Source: an uncultured Holophagales bacterium (GTDB lineage: Bacteria > Acidobacteriota > Thermoanaerobaculia > UBA5066). From it: DNA of 5,652 nucleotides. The notes under the pieces are model-generated. The model did no database searches and was not told the origin of the DNA. It saw nothing but the letters and a program-made list of their open reading frames with translations. Position numbers and translations under genes: made by a program. Positions 1 to 5,006 of this stretch are shown piece by piece. The stretch's first letter is position 1. Each line of letters begins with the position of its first letter. Location: NCBI GenBank assembly GCA_937927565.1, contig CALBDV010000645.1:1-5652 (forward strand), written 5' to 3'.

Positions 1-353
1 CACTTCCGACACCGTGACGTATTCGCCCGGGCCGTCGACGGCCGTACCTGCCCATTCGCGAAGGGCAGGTACACGGACCGCAGGAACTCCGCGACACCGA
101 GCTTTGCCACTCTCCGACGTCCGACTACCGGTCGCCCGCCGCGAAGCTCCGTGAGCCGGGCCGTCCGCGCGTCACTCGCCTCGGCGAACGTTCCAAAGCA
201 GCCGACATAGACGTCCTGGCCCCGGTGGTAGACGTACGCGGTGAAGCGGCCCGACGGCAGGCGCCAGATGCCCGTCTCGATGTGCACCGGCCCCGCAGGA
301 GTCGACTCCCCGCCCGAGGGCACCACGCCGAGAGGACCGCGGCGCTCACGCAT
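1..353 (-). CDS. Tyrosine-recombinase (phage-type) integrase, N-terminal part; runs off the left edge
   Basis: An open frame on the minus strand starts at ATG 353-351 and continues without a stop through position 1, giving 117 visible residues; the C-terminal catalytic domain lies outside the window. After a low-complexity start, residues about 24-72 resemble the arm-DNA-binding domain of tyrosine integrases: a T-G-I-W-R-L-P-S-G-R-F segment, then a Y-V-G-x-F turn and an alanine/arginine-rich helix ending in L-R-G-G-R-P. Residues about 87-117 look like the start of the SAM-like core-binding domain (V-A-E-F-L, then V-R-P-S-T-A-R). The start is supported by a GAGGTG ribosome-binding site at 356-361; a GTG at 358 opens a different frame that stops at 125 and is a shadow. 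The catalytic R, H and Y residues cannot be checked. Position beside a truncated tRNA supports a role in site-specific integration of the element to the left. Assignment rests on motif recall, not a search. Confidence 0.75.
   Translation of the reverse strand, partial: MRERRGPLGVVPSGGESTPAGPVHIETGIWRLPSGRFTAYVYHRGQDVYVGCFGTFAEASDARTARLTELRGGRPVVGRRRVAKLGVAEFLRSVYLPFANGQVRPSTARANTSRCRK
44..72. repeat. Perfect 10-bp inverted repeat with a palindromic spacer, inside the integrase gene
   Basis: GTACCTGCCC (44-53) and GGGCAGGTAC (63-72) are exact reverse complements. The 9-nt spacer contains the 8-bp palindrome TTCGCGAA (55-62). The structure covers integrase codons about 94-103 and would fold into a strong hairpin in DNA or mRNA. 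The protein seems of normal length here, so it does not look like an inserted repeat. Function unknown. Confidence 0.85.
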
Positions 354-355
354 CG

Positions 356-361
356 CACCTC
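356..361 (-). promoter_or_regulatory. Ribosome-binding site of the integrase
   Basis: On the minus strand GAGGTG ends two bases before the ATG at 353 (four bases counting from the GAGG core). It supports that ATG over the GTG at 358, which opens a frame with no protein-like content. Confidence 0.55.
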
Positions 362-378
362 GATTCTATCGGGAATCG
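361..378. repeat. 6-bp inverted repeat immediately upstream of the integrase start
   Basis: CGATTC (361-366) and GAATCG (373-378) flank a 6-nt spacer. The repeat touches the integrase ribosome-binding site, so it could be a small operator or an mRNA hairpin limiting translation. With 6-bp arms a chance origin is possible. Confidence 0.45.
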
Positions 379-405
379 TCTAGGAGTTTTCTAGGTTTCG
401 GCCCT

Positions 406-510
406 TTGGAGACACTTGGAGACCCCCGGCAACGCCGCACCGCCGAACCCCGTAACATGCTGTATAGACGGACTGTTAAGTCGCGCAACGGATGCCCGCC
501 GGAGACCCCC
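406..510. repeat. Three GGAGAC repeats between integrase and att core (possible arm-type sites)
   Basis: TTGGAGAC occurs at 406-413 and again at 416-423, exactly 10 bp apart, i.e. one helical turn. The second copy extends to GGAGACCCCC (418-427), and the same 10-mer recurs at 501-510, just before the att core at 529. Short phased direct repeats beside a core are characteristic of integrase or excisionase arm sites. The repeats are seen directly; the binding role is inference. Confidence 0.5.
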
Positions 511-528
511 CGAATGCGCCCCAGAACA

Positions 529-574
529 GCTCATAACCCAAAGGTCGCAAGTTCAAATCTTGCCCCCGCAACCA
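529..574 (+). tRNA. Initiator tRNA (fMet, CAU) 3'-half fragment; attR core
   Basis: Reading from the anticodon loop: CTCATAA (530-536, anticodon CAT 532-534), CCCAA (537-541) as the 3' side of the anticodon stem, AGGTC variable region (542-546), T stem GCAAG/CTTGC (547-551 and 559-563) around the loop TTCAAAT (552-558), acceptor 3' strand CCCCGCA (564-570), discriminator A and encoded CCA (572-574). The run of three C's in the anticodon stem and the CCCCGCAACCA end match bacterial initiator tRNA. Upstream, AACAG (525-529) cannot pair with CCCAA beyond one base pair, and no D arm or TGCGGGG/CGCGGGG acceptor strand is present, so the 5' half is missing. It is therefore not a functional gene but the 3' copy left by integration; 529-574 is the largest stretch that fits the tRNA. 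Confidence 0.85.
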
Positions 575-604
575 GACATAAGTCCGCGAGATGCAAGCGG
601 TTAC

Positions 605-638
605 AAGATCCCGGCGGAAACGCCGGGATCTTCGTTTT
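605..638 (+). terminator. Strong intrinsic terminator downstream of the tRNA remnant
   Basis: AAGATCCCGGCG (605-616) and CGCCGGGATCTT (621-632) form a perfect 12-bp stem closed by a GAAA tetraloop (617-620), followed by CGTTTT. It lies 30 bp after the tRNA CCA end, where a tRNA transcript would terminate, and would also insulate the downstream genes from the element. Confidence 0.85.
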
Positions 639-645
639 AGAGCGA

Positions 646-667
646 ATCCCTAGGTCATCCCTAGGTT
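646..667. repeat. Tandem 11-bp repeat ATCCCTAGGT(C/T)
   Basis: ATCCCTAGGTC (646-656) is directly followed by ATCCCTAGGTT (657-667), differing at the last base. Each unit holds the palindrome CCTAGG, so two palindromes sit 11 bp apart on one DNA face. A similar pair of TCTAGG units, also 11 bp apart (379-384 and 390-395), lies on the element side of the att core. Confidence 0.7.
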
Positions 668-923
668 CGACGCTCCAGGACCGCTGTTGATGCGGTTCGA
701 GCGCTTCAGGCCGTCCCGGCCGGCTTCGGCAAGACGCGCCGCGCGCGTCGTCGGTGTAGGTCGAGGAGCGGGCGGGACGGGAACGGCGTTCGCTGGCTCC
801 GGAGGCAGGTAACACCGGGCCATACCGGCGGCCGGGAATCGACAACCCGACGGACGGAGCATTCTCCGGCGCTCCGATCGGGCCTTCGCGACGACTCCAT
901 CCCGGCCTTGCAGGCGAGCAGGA

Positions 924-956
924 TCAGGCAAGAAGTCGACTCGTTCAGGCAAAGAT
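924..956. promoter_or_regulatory. Direct repeat TCAGGCAA with 21-bp spacing, candidate AraC-family operator
   Basis: TCAGGCAAGA (924-933) and TCAGGCAAAGA (945-955) share an exact 8-bp core repeated 21 bp apart (924 and 945), two helical turns. AraC-family proteins commonly bind two direct half-sites with this kind of spacing. The pair lies 32-64 bp upstream of the regulator start codon, where an autoregulatory site would be expected. The repeat is observed; its recognition by this regulator is inferred. Confidence 0.4.
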
Positions 957-987
957 CGAAGGGCCTCCGGACCTAGACTTTGCCAGC

Positions 988-1938
988 GTGACGAGCCGGA
1001 TGCCCATGCCAGACGAACCGAGCGCACGAACCGACATCGCCGAGCTGGCCCGGCTGATCGGCGTTCACGCGCCCTACGACGGCGTCTTCCCGCTGCGGGT
1101 AGCTGGCGTGGCTGCGCTCCGCGCTTCGCATGCCGCGAGCGAAGTGACGCACGGGCTCATGCAACCTTGCGTCTGCATCGTCGCTCAAGGTGGGAAGAGC
1201 ATCGGGTTAGGCGACAGCCTTTACGAGTACGGAGCCGCCCAGGTCGCCGTCTTCTCGATCGACCTGCCGGTTGCCGCACAGATCACGCGCGCCACTCCAG
1301 CCGAGCCGTACCTGACGCTCATGATCGCCCTCGACCCCGAGAGGGTCGCAGCGGTTGCGGCGAAGGTCTTCCCACACGGTCCTCCGCGCGCCTCGGAAAG
1401 CGGCGCCGTCTACATCGGCGATGCCGACGCCCCGATCGTCGATGCTGCGGTTCGATTGCTCCGCCTGATGGCGCAGCCGACGGAGGCGGAGCTGCTGGCG
1501 CCCCTTGCGATCGACGAGATCCTCATCCGGCTGCTCCGTGGTCCGCTGGGTACGCGCATCGCGCAGATCGGCCAGGCCGAGTCGAGCCTGCGAAGGGTGG
1601 CGCGAGCCGTGTCCTGGCTCCGCGCGAACTACAACCAGCCGGTGAACGTCGAGGAACTGGCCCGCCTCGTCAACGCGAGCGTCTCGTCGTTTCACCGGCA
1701 GTTCAAGGCCACGACGTCGATGAGCCCCCTGCAATTCCAGAAGGCGCTGCGTCTTCAGGAGGCGCGGCGGCTCATGCTCATGACGATGCTCGACGCCGGA
1801 ACGGCCAGTCGACGCGTCGGCTACGTCAGCGCGTCGCAGTTCAGCCGCGAATATGCCCGGTTCTTCGGGAGCGCACCGACGAAGGACGTCCTTCGCCTCC
1901 GAGAGGCACGCCCCCGCTCGCCCGACAGCTCGACGTAA
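988..1938 (+). CDS. AraC-family transcriptional regulator, YqhC-like (AraC_N plus AraC-type HTH)
   Basis: A cytoplasmic DNA-binding regulator of 316 residues, about the length of E. coli YqhC. Residues about 28-170 match the AraC N-terminal domain of that subfamily: G-V-F-P-L-R near 32-37, then M-Q-P-C-V-C-I-V-A-Q-G-G-K (58-70), and a beta-rich stretch with S-I-D-L-P-V (90-95). Residues about 206-300 form the double helix-turn-helix: first HTH around 219-240 (V-E-E-L-A-R-L-V-N-A-S, then S-F-H-R-Q-F-K), second around 270-293 (V-G-Y-V-S-A-S-Q-F-S-R-E-Y-A-R-F-F-G). YqhC activates genes including an aldo/keto reductase in response to aldehydes, and an aldo/keto reductase gene follows here 99 bp downstream on the same strand, which supports the link; the inducer is unknown. 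The start is uncertain: GTG 988 has no clear ribosome-binding site, and ATG 1000 or ATG 1006 would shorten the protein by 4 or 6 residues without touching a domain. Confidence 0.9.
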   Translation: MTSRMPMPDEPSARTDIAELARLIGVHAPYDGVFPLRVAGVAALRASHAASEVTHGLMQPCVCIVAQGGKSIGLGDSLYEYGAAQVAVFSIDLPVAAQITRATPAEPYLTLMIALDPERVAAVAAKVFPHGPPRASESGAVYIGDADAPIVDAAVRLLRLMAQPTEAELLAPLAIDEILIRLLRGPLGTRIAQIGQAESSLRRVARAVSWLRANYNQPVNVEELARLVNASVSSFHRQFKATTSMSPLQFQKALRLQEARRLMLMTMLDAGTASRRVGYVSASQFSREYARFFGSAPTKDVLRLREARPRSPDSST

Positions 1939-2011
1939 CCAGCCGATCGCGCGCCGGAAAGACCCGCACCCCGCACGCGCCGCCTGCGGCTGCAGTCACG
2001 AACTCAACCCA

Positions 2012-2021
2012 GGCACGTGCC
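2012..2021. promoter_or_regulatory. 10-bp perfect palindrome before the first reductase gene
   Basis: GGCACGTGCC is its own reverse complement and ends two bases before the AAGGAGG ribosome-binding site. It could be a small operator or a translation-limiting hairpin, or be fortuitous in GC-rich DNA. Confidence 0.25.
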
Positions 2022-2023
2022 GC

Positions 2024-2030
2024 AAGGAGG
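2024..2030 (+). promoter_or_regulatory. Ribosome-binding site fixing the start of the first reductase at 2038
   Basis: A full AAGGAGG lies seven bases before ATG 2038. It falls inside the longer frame that would start at GTG 2017, so the ATG is the true start and the seven extra residues are not part of the protein. Confidence 0.85.
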
Positions 2031-2037
2031 CACCGAA

Positions 2038-2916
2038 ATGTCACCCCACGTCGATATACCCACCGTTCCCACCGTCACGCTCAACAACGGAGTCCGGATG
2101 CCGCTCCTCGGGTTCGGCGTCTTTCAGATCGCGGATCCGGCCGAGTGCGAGCGGGTCGTCGCCGACGCCCTCAACGTCGGGTACCGCCTCCTCGACACCG
2201 CCGCGTCCTACGGGAACGAGGAGGCCGTCGGCAACGCGATCAGGCGAAGCGGCGTGCCGCGCGAGGATCTCTTCGTCACGACGAAGCTCTGGATCAACGA
2301 CGCCGGGTACGACAAGACACGCCGCGCGTTCGACCGGTCCATGGAACGCCTGCAGCTCGAGACGCTGGACCTCTACCTCATCCACCAGCCGATCGGTGAC
2401 GTCTACGGCGCCTGGCGGGCGATGGAGGAGCTCCACCACGCGGGGCGCATCCGCGCGATCGGCGTGAGCAACTTCCATCCCGATCGCGTGATGGACTTCG
2501 TCATGCACCAGGAGGTCAAGCCCGCGGTGAACCAGATCGAGACGCACCCCTTCCACCAGCAGGTCGAGGCGCAGAAGCTCCTGCAGGAGAACGGCATCCA
2601 GATGGAATCGTGGGGGCCATTCGCGGAGGGGAAGAACGACCTCTTCCACAACGCGCTGCTGCAGTCGATCGGCGAGAGGCACGGCAAGAGCATCGCGCAG
2701 GTCGTCCTCCGCTGGCTGACGCAGCGCGCCGTCGTCGCGATCCCGAAGTCCGTGCGGAAGGACCGGATGGCCGAGAACTTCGCGATTTTCGACTTCGAGC
2801 TCACGGAAGACGAGATGCGCTCCATCACCACGCTCGACACCGGCAAGAGCAGCTTCTTCGATCACCGCGACCCGGCGATGGTGAAGTGGCTCAGCGAGGC
2901 GGTCCGCCCGACGTAG
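2038..2916 (+). CDS. Aldo/keto reductase, AKR5 / 2,5-diketogluconate reductase (DkgA-like) type
   Basis: A predicted cytoplasmic NADPH-dependent carbonyl reductase of 292 residues, slightly longer than the usual 270-280 of its family. It has the (beta/alpha)8 signature N-N-G-V-R-M-P-L-L-G-F-G-V-F (about 16-29), the D-T-A-x-S-Y-G-N-E motif carrying catalytic Asp53 and Tyr58, Lys83 in T-T-K-L-W and His116 in L-I-H-Q-P, so the tetrad is complete. R-A-I-G-V-S-N-F (about 139-146) and I-P-K-S-V-R-K-D-R-M-A-E-N (about 235-247) match family landmarks; the latter binds the 2'-phosphate of NADPH, with Lys237, Ser238 and Arg243 in the expected places. Family members reduce 2,5-diketo-D-gluconate, methylglyoxal and other small aldehydes or keto compounds; the physiological substrate is not determined here. 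It follows the AraC regulator by 99 bp and precedes the cupin gene by 17 bp, which suggests co-transcription with the latter. AKR5 placement is by motif, not alignment. Confidence 0.93.
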   Translation: MSPHVDIPTVPTVTLNNGVRMPLLGFGVFQIADPAECERVVADALNVGYRLLDTAASYGNEEAVGNAIRRSGVPREDLFVTTKLWINDAGYDKTRRAFDRSMERLQLETLDLYLIHQPIGDVYGAWRAMEELHHAGRIRAIGVSNFHPDRVMDFVMHQEVKPAVNQIETHPFHQQVEAQKLLQENGIQMESWGPFAEGKNDLFHNALLQSIGERHGKSIAQVVLRWLTQRAVVAIPKSVRKDRMAENFAIFDFELTEDEMRSITTLDTGKSSFFDHRDPAMVKWLSEAVRPT

Positions 2917-2933
2917 GGCCGAAGGAGAGGCCG

Positions 2934-3827
2934 ATGCACCGACAGACCCTTCGCCCATCACCGTTCACGGCACCCCGCGCGGAGCGGCCGCGACGGATGA
3001 CACTCGTCGTCATCACTCTTCTCACCCTCTGCCTCGCGGCGCCTCTATCGGCGCAGACCATCACCATCGCGCGAAGCGGAACCCAGCCCTCGCGGCCGGG
3101 ACCCGCCGAGAACTTCACCGGCTCCGTACGCGTCGATCCGCTGTTCGAGCCGGCCGGCGGAAACCGCGCGGGGGGCAGCCTCGTCACGTTTGCCCCGGGT
3201 GCTCGCACGACGTGGCACACGCATCCGACCGATCAGCTCCTGATCGTGACGGCCGGCACCGGCCGCGTGCAGCAGTGGGGTCAGCCCGCCGACGAGATTC
3301 GGGTCGGCGATGTCGTACGCATCCCGCCGAGCACGAAGCACTGGCACGGGGCGGCGCCCGCGGTGCCGATGACGCACATCTCGATCGCTGAACGGCCCGA
3401 CAGGGGGCCCCCGGTCGTATGGATGGAGAAGGTCCGTGAGGAGCAGTACGACATGCCGACGCGCGGACAGTCGCCCCCCAGCGGCTCCGCGCCGCCCGCA
3501 CAGCCGACGGCCGCACAGAAGCTCATGGGCGACATCGCTCCGGCTCTCGCAGACCTCACCGACCGCGTGCTCTTCGGCGAAGTGTGGAAGCGCCCGCAGC
3601 TCGCGCCCCGCGACCGCAGCCTCGTCACAGTAAGTACCCTCATCGTCATGAACCGTCCCGAACAGCTGCGTTCGCACATGGCCCTTGCCCGCACGAATGG
3701 CGTGACGCAGCAGGAGCTTGTCGAGGTGATCACGCACCTCGCGTTCTACACGGGTTGGCCGAGCGCCGTGAGCGCCGTCGGCATCGCCAGGGAGGTGTTC
3801 CATGCAGAAGCGCAGCCTGGGGAATAG
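2934..3827 (+). CDS. Exported cupin (GtHNL-like) fused to a carboxymuconolactone-decarboxylase domain
   Basis: A 297-residue two-domain protein. The start at ATG 2934 has AAGGAG (2922-2927) six bases upstream. Residues 1-40 look like a long Sec signal peptide: an arginine-rich n-region, a hydrophobic core (about 23-36) and likely cleavage after P-L-S-A at 40, so the protein is probably periplasmic. Residues about 58-173 form a single cupin close in my recall to the manganese-dependent (R)-hydroxynitrile lyase of Granulicella tundricola: the metal-ligand set H-x-H-x3-Q (His95, His97, Gln101) plus His136 and the further conserved His148 keep the same spacing. A proline/serine-rich linker (about 175-192) leads to a carboxymuconolactone-decarboxylase domain (about 193-290) with no AhpD-type C-x-x-C. 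Cupin/CMD fusions are a known arrangement, usually of unknown substrate. The 3' end overlaps the next gene. Lyase activity is not shown; an oxidative or isomerising role on a carbonyl compound is equally possible. Confidence 0.88.
   Translation: MHRQTLRPSPFTAPRAERPRRMTLVVITLLTLCLAAPLSAQTITIARSGTQPSRPGPAENFTGSVRVDPLFEPAGGNRAGGSLVTFAPGARTTWHTHPTDQLLIVTAGTGRVQQWGQPADEIRVGDVVRIPPSTKHWHGAAPAVPMTHISIAERPDRGPPVVWMEKVREEQYDMPTRGQSPPSGSAPPAQPTAAQKLMGDIAPALADLTDRVLFGEVWKRPQLAPRDRSLVTVSTLIVMNRPEQLRSHMALARTNGVTQQELVEVITHLAFYTGWPSAVSAVGIAREVFHAEAQPGE
3789..3795 (+). promoter_or_regulatory. Ribosome-binding site of the second reductase, inside the cupin gene
   Basis: AGGGAGG ends six bases before ATG 3802 and lies within the last codons of the cupin/CMD gene. 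This arrangement is typical of translational coupling between overlapping genes. Confidence 0.75.
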
Positions 3828-4794
3828 CGGCCTCGAAGTCTCCGCGCTCGGCCTCGGCTGCATGGGCCTGAGCTTCGGCTTCGGTCCGGCCACCGACAGG
3901 AGAGCGGCGATCGCGCTCATTCGAGCTGCCGTCGAGCGCGGCGTCACGTTCTTCGATACCGCGCAGATCTACGGCCCGTTCACGAACGAAGACGTCGTGG
4001 GCGAAGCGCTCGCGCCGTTCCGCGACCGCGTCGTCATCGCCACCAAGTTCGGCTTCAATTTCGACGAGAGCGGGAAGGTGCTCCCTGGACTGAACAGCCG
4101 CCCCGGCTCGATCCGCCGCACGGTCGACGGCTCTCTCCGACGGCTGCGCGTGAAGACGATCGACGTCCTCTATCAGCACCGCATCGACCCGGACGTGCCG
4201 ATCGAGGACGTCGCCGGTACGGTGAAAGAGCTCATCGCCGAAGGCAAGGTGCAGCACTTCGGTCTCTCGGAGGCGGGCGTCCAGAACATCCGCCGCGCGC
4301 ACGCCACCCTGCCGGTGACGGCGCTGCAGAGCGAGTACTCGTTGTTCTGGAGAGAGCCTGAAGCGGAGATCCTTCCCGTTCTCGAAGAGCTGGGCATCGG
4401 CTTCGTTCCCTTCAGCCCGCTCGGCAAGGGCTTCCTCACCGGCAAGATCGACGAGACGACGACGTTCGATCCATCCGACTTCCGCAACACCGTCCCTCGC
4501 TTCTCGCCCGAGAACCGCAAGGCGAATCGGGAGGTCGTCGATCTCGTGAAACGGATCGCGGTCGAGAAGAGCGCGACGCCGGCGCAGGTCGCGCTCGCCT
4601 GGCTCCTCGCTCAAAGGCCGTGGATCGTTCCGATCCCGGGCACGACCAAGCTGGACCGTCTGGAAGAGAACCTCGGTGGCGTCGGCGTACAGCTCACCGC
4701 CGCCGACCTGCGCGAGATCGACGAAGCCTCGGCGGCGATCACCATCCACGGGGCGCGCTACGGCGAGGGATCACAGAAGATGGTGGATCGGTGA
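3802..4794 (+). CDS. Aldo/keto reductase, long type (about 330 aa, AKR13-like)
   Basis: A predicted cytoplasmic NADP(H)-dependent reductase of 330 residues, normal for this group. It opens with the family signature R-x-L-G-x-S-G-L-E-V-S-x-L-G-L-G-C-M-G (about 4-22). The tetrad is complete: Asp52 (F-F-D-T-A), Tyr57 (I-Y-G), Lys82 (A-T-K-F-G) and His126 (Y-Q-H-R). F-G-L-S-E-A (about 153-158), P-F-S-P-L-G-K-G-F-L-T-G (about 203-214) and the cofactor segment I-P-G-T-T-K-L-D-R-L-E-E-N (about 278-290) match aldo/keto reductases that act on broad carbonyl substrates. No signal peptide. The gene starts 26 nt before the cupin gene ends, with its own ribosome-binding site, so the two are likely translated together. 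The N-terminal half resembles the downstream Tat-type reductase closely enough (shared P-G-L-N-S-R-P and V-P-I-E-D-V-A-G-T-V) to suggest a tandem duplication. Subfamily assignment is tentative. Confidence 0.93.
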   Translation: MQKRSLGNSGLEVSALGLGCMGLSFGFGPATDRRAAIALIRAAVERGVTFFDTAQIYGPFTNEDVVGEALAPFRDRVVIATKFGFNFDESGKVLPGLNSRPGSIRRTVDGSLRRLRVKTIDVLYQHRIDPDVPIEDVAGTVKELIAEGKVQHFGLSEAGVQNIRRAHATLPVTALQSEYSLFWREPEAEILPVLEELGIGFVPFSPLGKGFLTGKIDETTTFDPSDFRNTVPRFSPENRKANREVVDLVKRIAVEKSATPAQVALAWLLAQRPWIVPIPGTTKLDRLEENLGGVGVQLTAADLREIDEASAAITIHGARYGEGSQKMVDR

Positions 4795-5006
4795 AGGCCC
4801 AGTCAGATAGACCGCGAACTCGCGACCGTAGTAGCGGGCACACGTGGCCATGCCGCTGGCGCACGGCCGCTGAGGGATGGATCACGGACGCCGTGCGTTT
4901 CCGGGCGCCGGCGATGAAGCGGGCCTCGCAGGAGCGCGTGGGTGGCCCTGGATGAGCTCGCAGGAGCCGGACTATCGACAGACGTTCGCACGGAGAGGAG
5001 CCGACG
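4795..5006. other. 212-bp gap between the second and third reductase genes
   Basis: No terminator with a T-tract is visible. The best hairpin (CACGG 4883-4887, loop ACG, CCGTG 4891-4895) is followed only by CGTTT and is weak. The gap is much longer than the other spacings in the cluster and contains an 11-bp direct repeat, so the last gene may have its own promoter. Confidence 0.5.
4925..4967. repeat. Direct repeat CTCGCAGGAGC, two copies 32 bp apart
   Basis: CTCGCAGGAGC at 4925-4935 and 4957-4967 are identical. The 32-bp spacing is three helical turns and the pair ends 39 bp before the third reductase gene, a position suited to a regulatory site. It may also be a small duplication without function. 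Confidence 0.45.

Larger units (their letters stand above)
1..574. mobile_element. Right end of an integrated element (integrase plus attR), left end outside the window
   Basis: An integrase gene reading away from the border, a short non-coding arm with phased repeats, and a duplicated tRNA 3' half together form a typical end of a tRNA-integrated island or prophage. The tRNA remnant reads on the + strand and the original tRNA terminator follows it, so chromosome should lie to the right and the element to the left. The element's size, type and cargo are unknown because only about 570 bp are visible. An intact initiator tRNA gene is predicted at the other end, to the left of the window. Confidence 0.65.
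639..987. other. Intergenic stretch without a credible gene
   Basis: About 350 bp between the terminator and the regulator gene. Frames open on the minus strand here give R/A/P-rich translations typical of GC-rich shadow frames, with no recognisable motif. The stretch holds a tandem 11-bp repeat (646-667), a GC-rich hairpin (GACGCGC 733-739, loop CGC, GCGCGTC 743-749) without a T-tract, and the direct repeat before the regulator gene (924-952). I see no RNA gene here. Confidence 0.6.

Noticed and set aside
1..40. Possible frameshift at the window-edge end of the integrase
   Set aside because: The main frame stays open to position 1 and keeps a plausible core-binding domain sequence, so no frameshift is needed.
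461..488. Possible integrase promoter on the minus strand (TTGCGC, 16 bp, TATACA)
   Set aside because: Both boxes match consensus poorly and the last -10 base is wrong; too weak to annotate.
531..845. Minus-strand open frame ending in a V-A-G-A-R-F-E-L-A-T-F-G-L-like peptide
   Set aside because: That tail is the antisense translation of the tRNA T arm and acceptor, a well-known spurious annotation; the rest has no protein-like features.
650..1027. Minus-strand open frame of 125 codons upstream of the regulator
   Set aside because: The translation is R/P/A-rich without motifs, overlaps the regulator start and the repeats, and looks like a GC-rich shadow frame.
1979..1990. Hairpin after the regulator gene as a terminator
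   Set aside because: The stem is short and has no T-tract; transcription may well continue into the reductase gene.
1167..2399. Long 410-codon frame on the + strand across the regulator and first reductase
   Set aside because: It lies out of frame with two recognisable genes and is extremely arginine-rich; it is a shadow produced by codon bias.
3730..4749. 339-codon minus-strand frame opposite the second reductase
   Set aside because: It mirrors the codon pattern of the real + strand gene and shows no family motif of its own.
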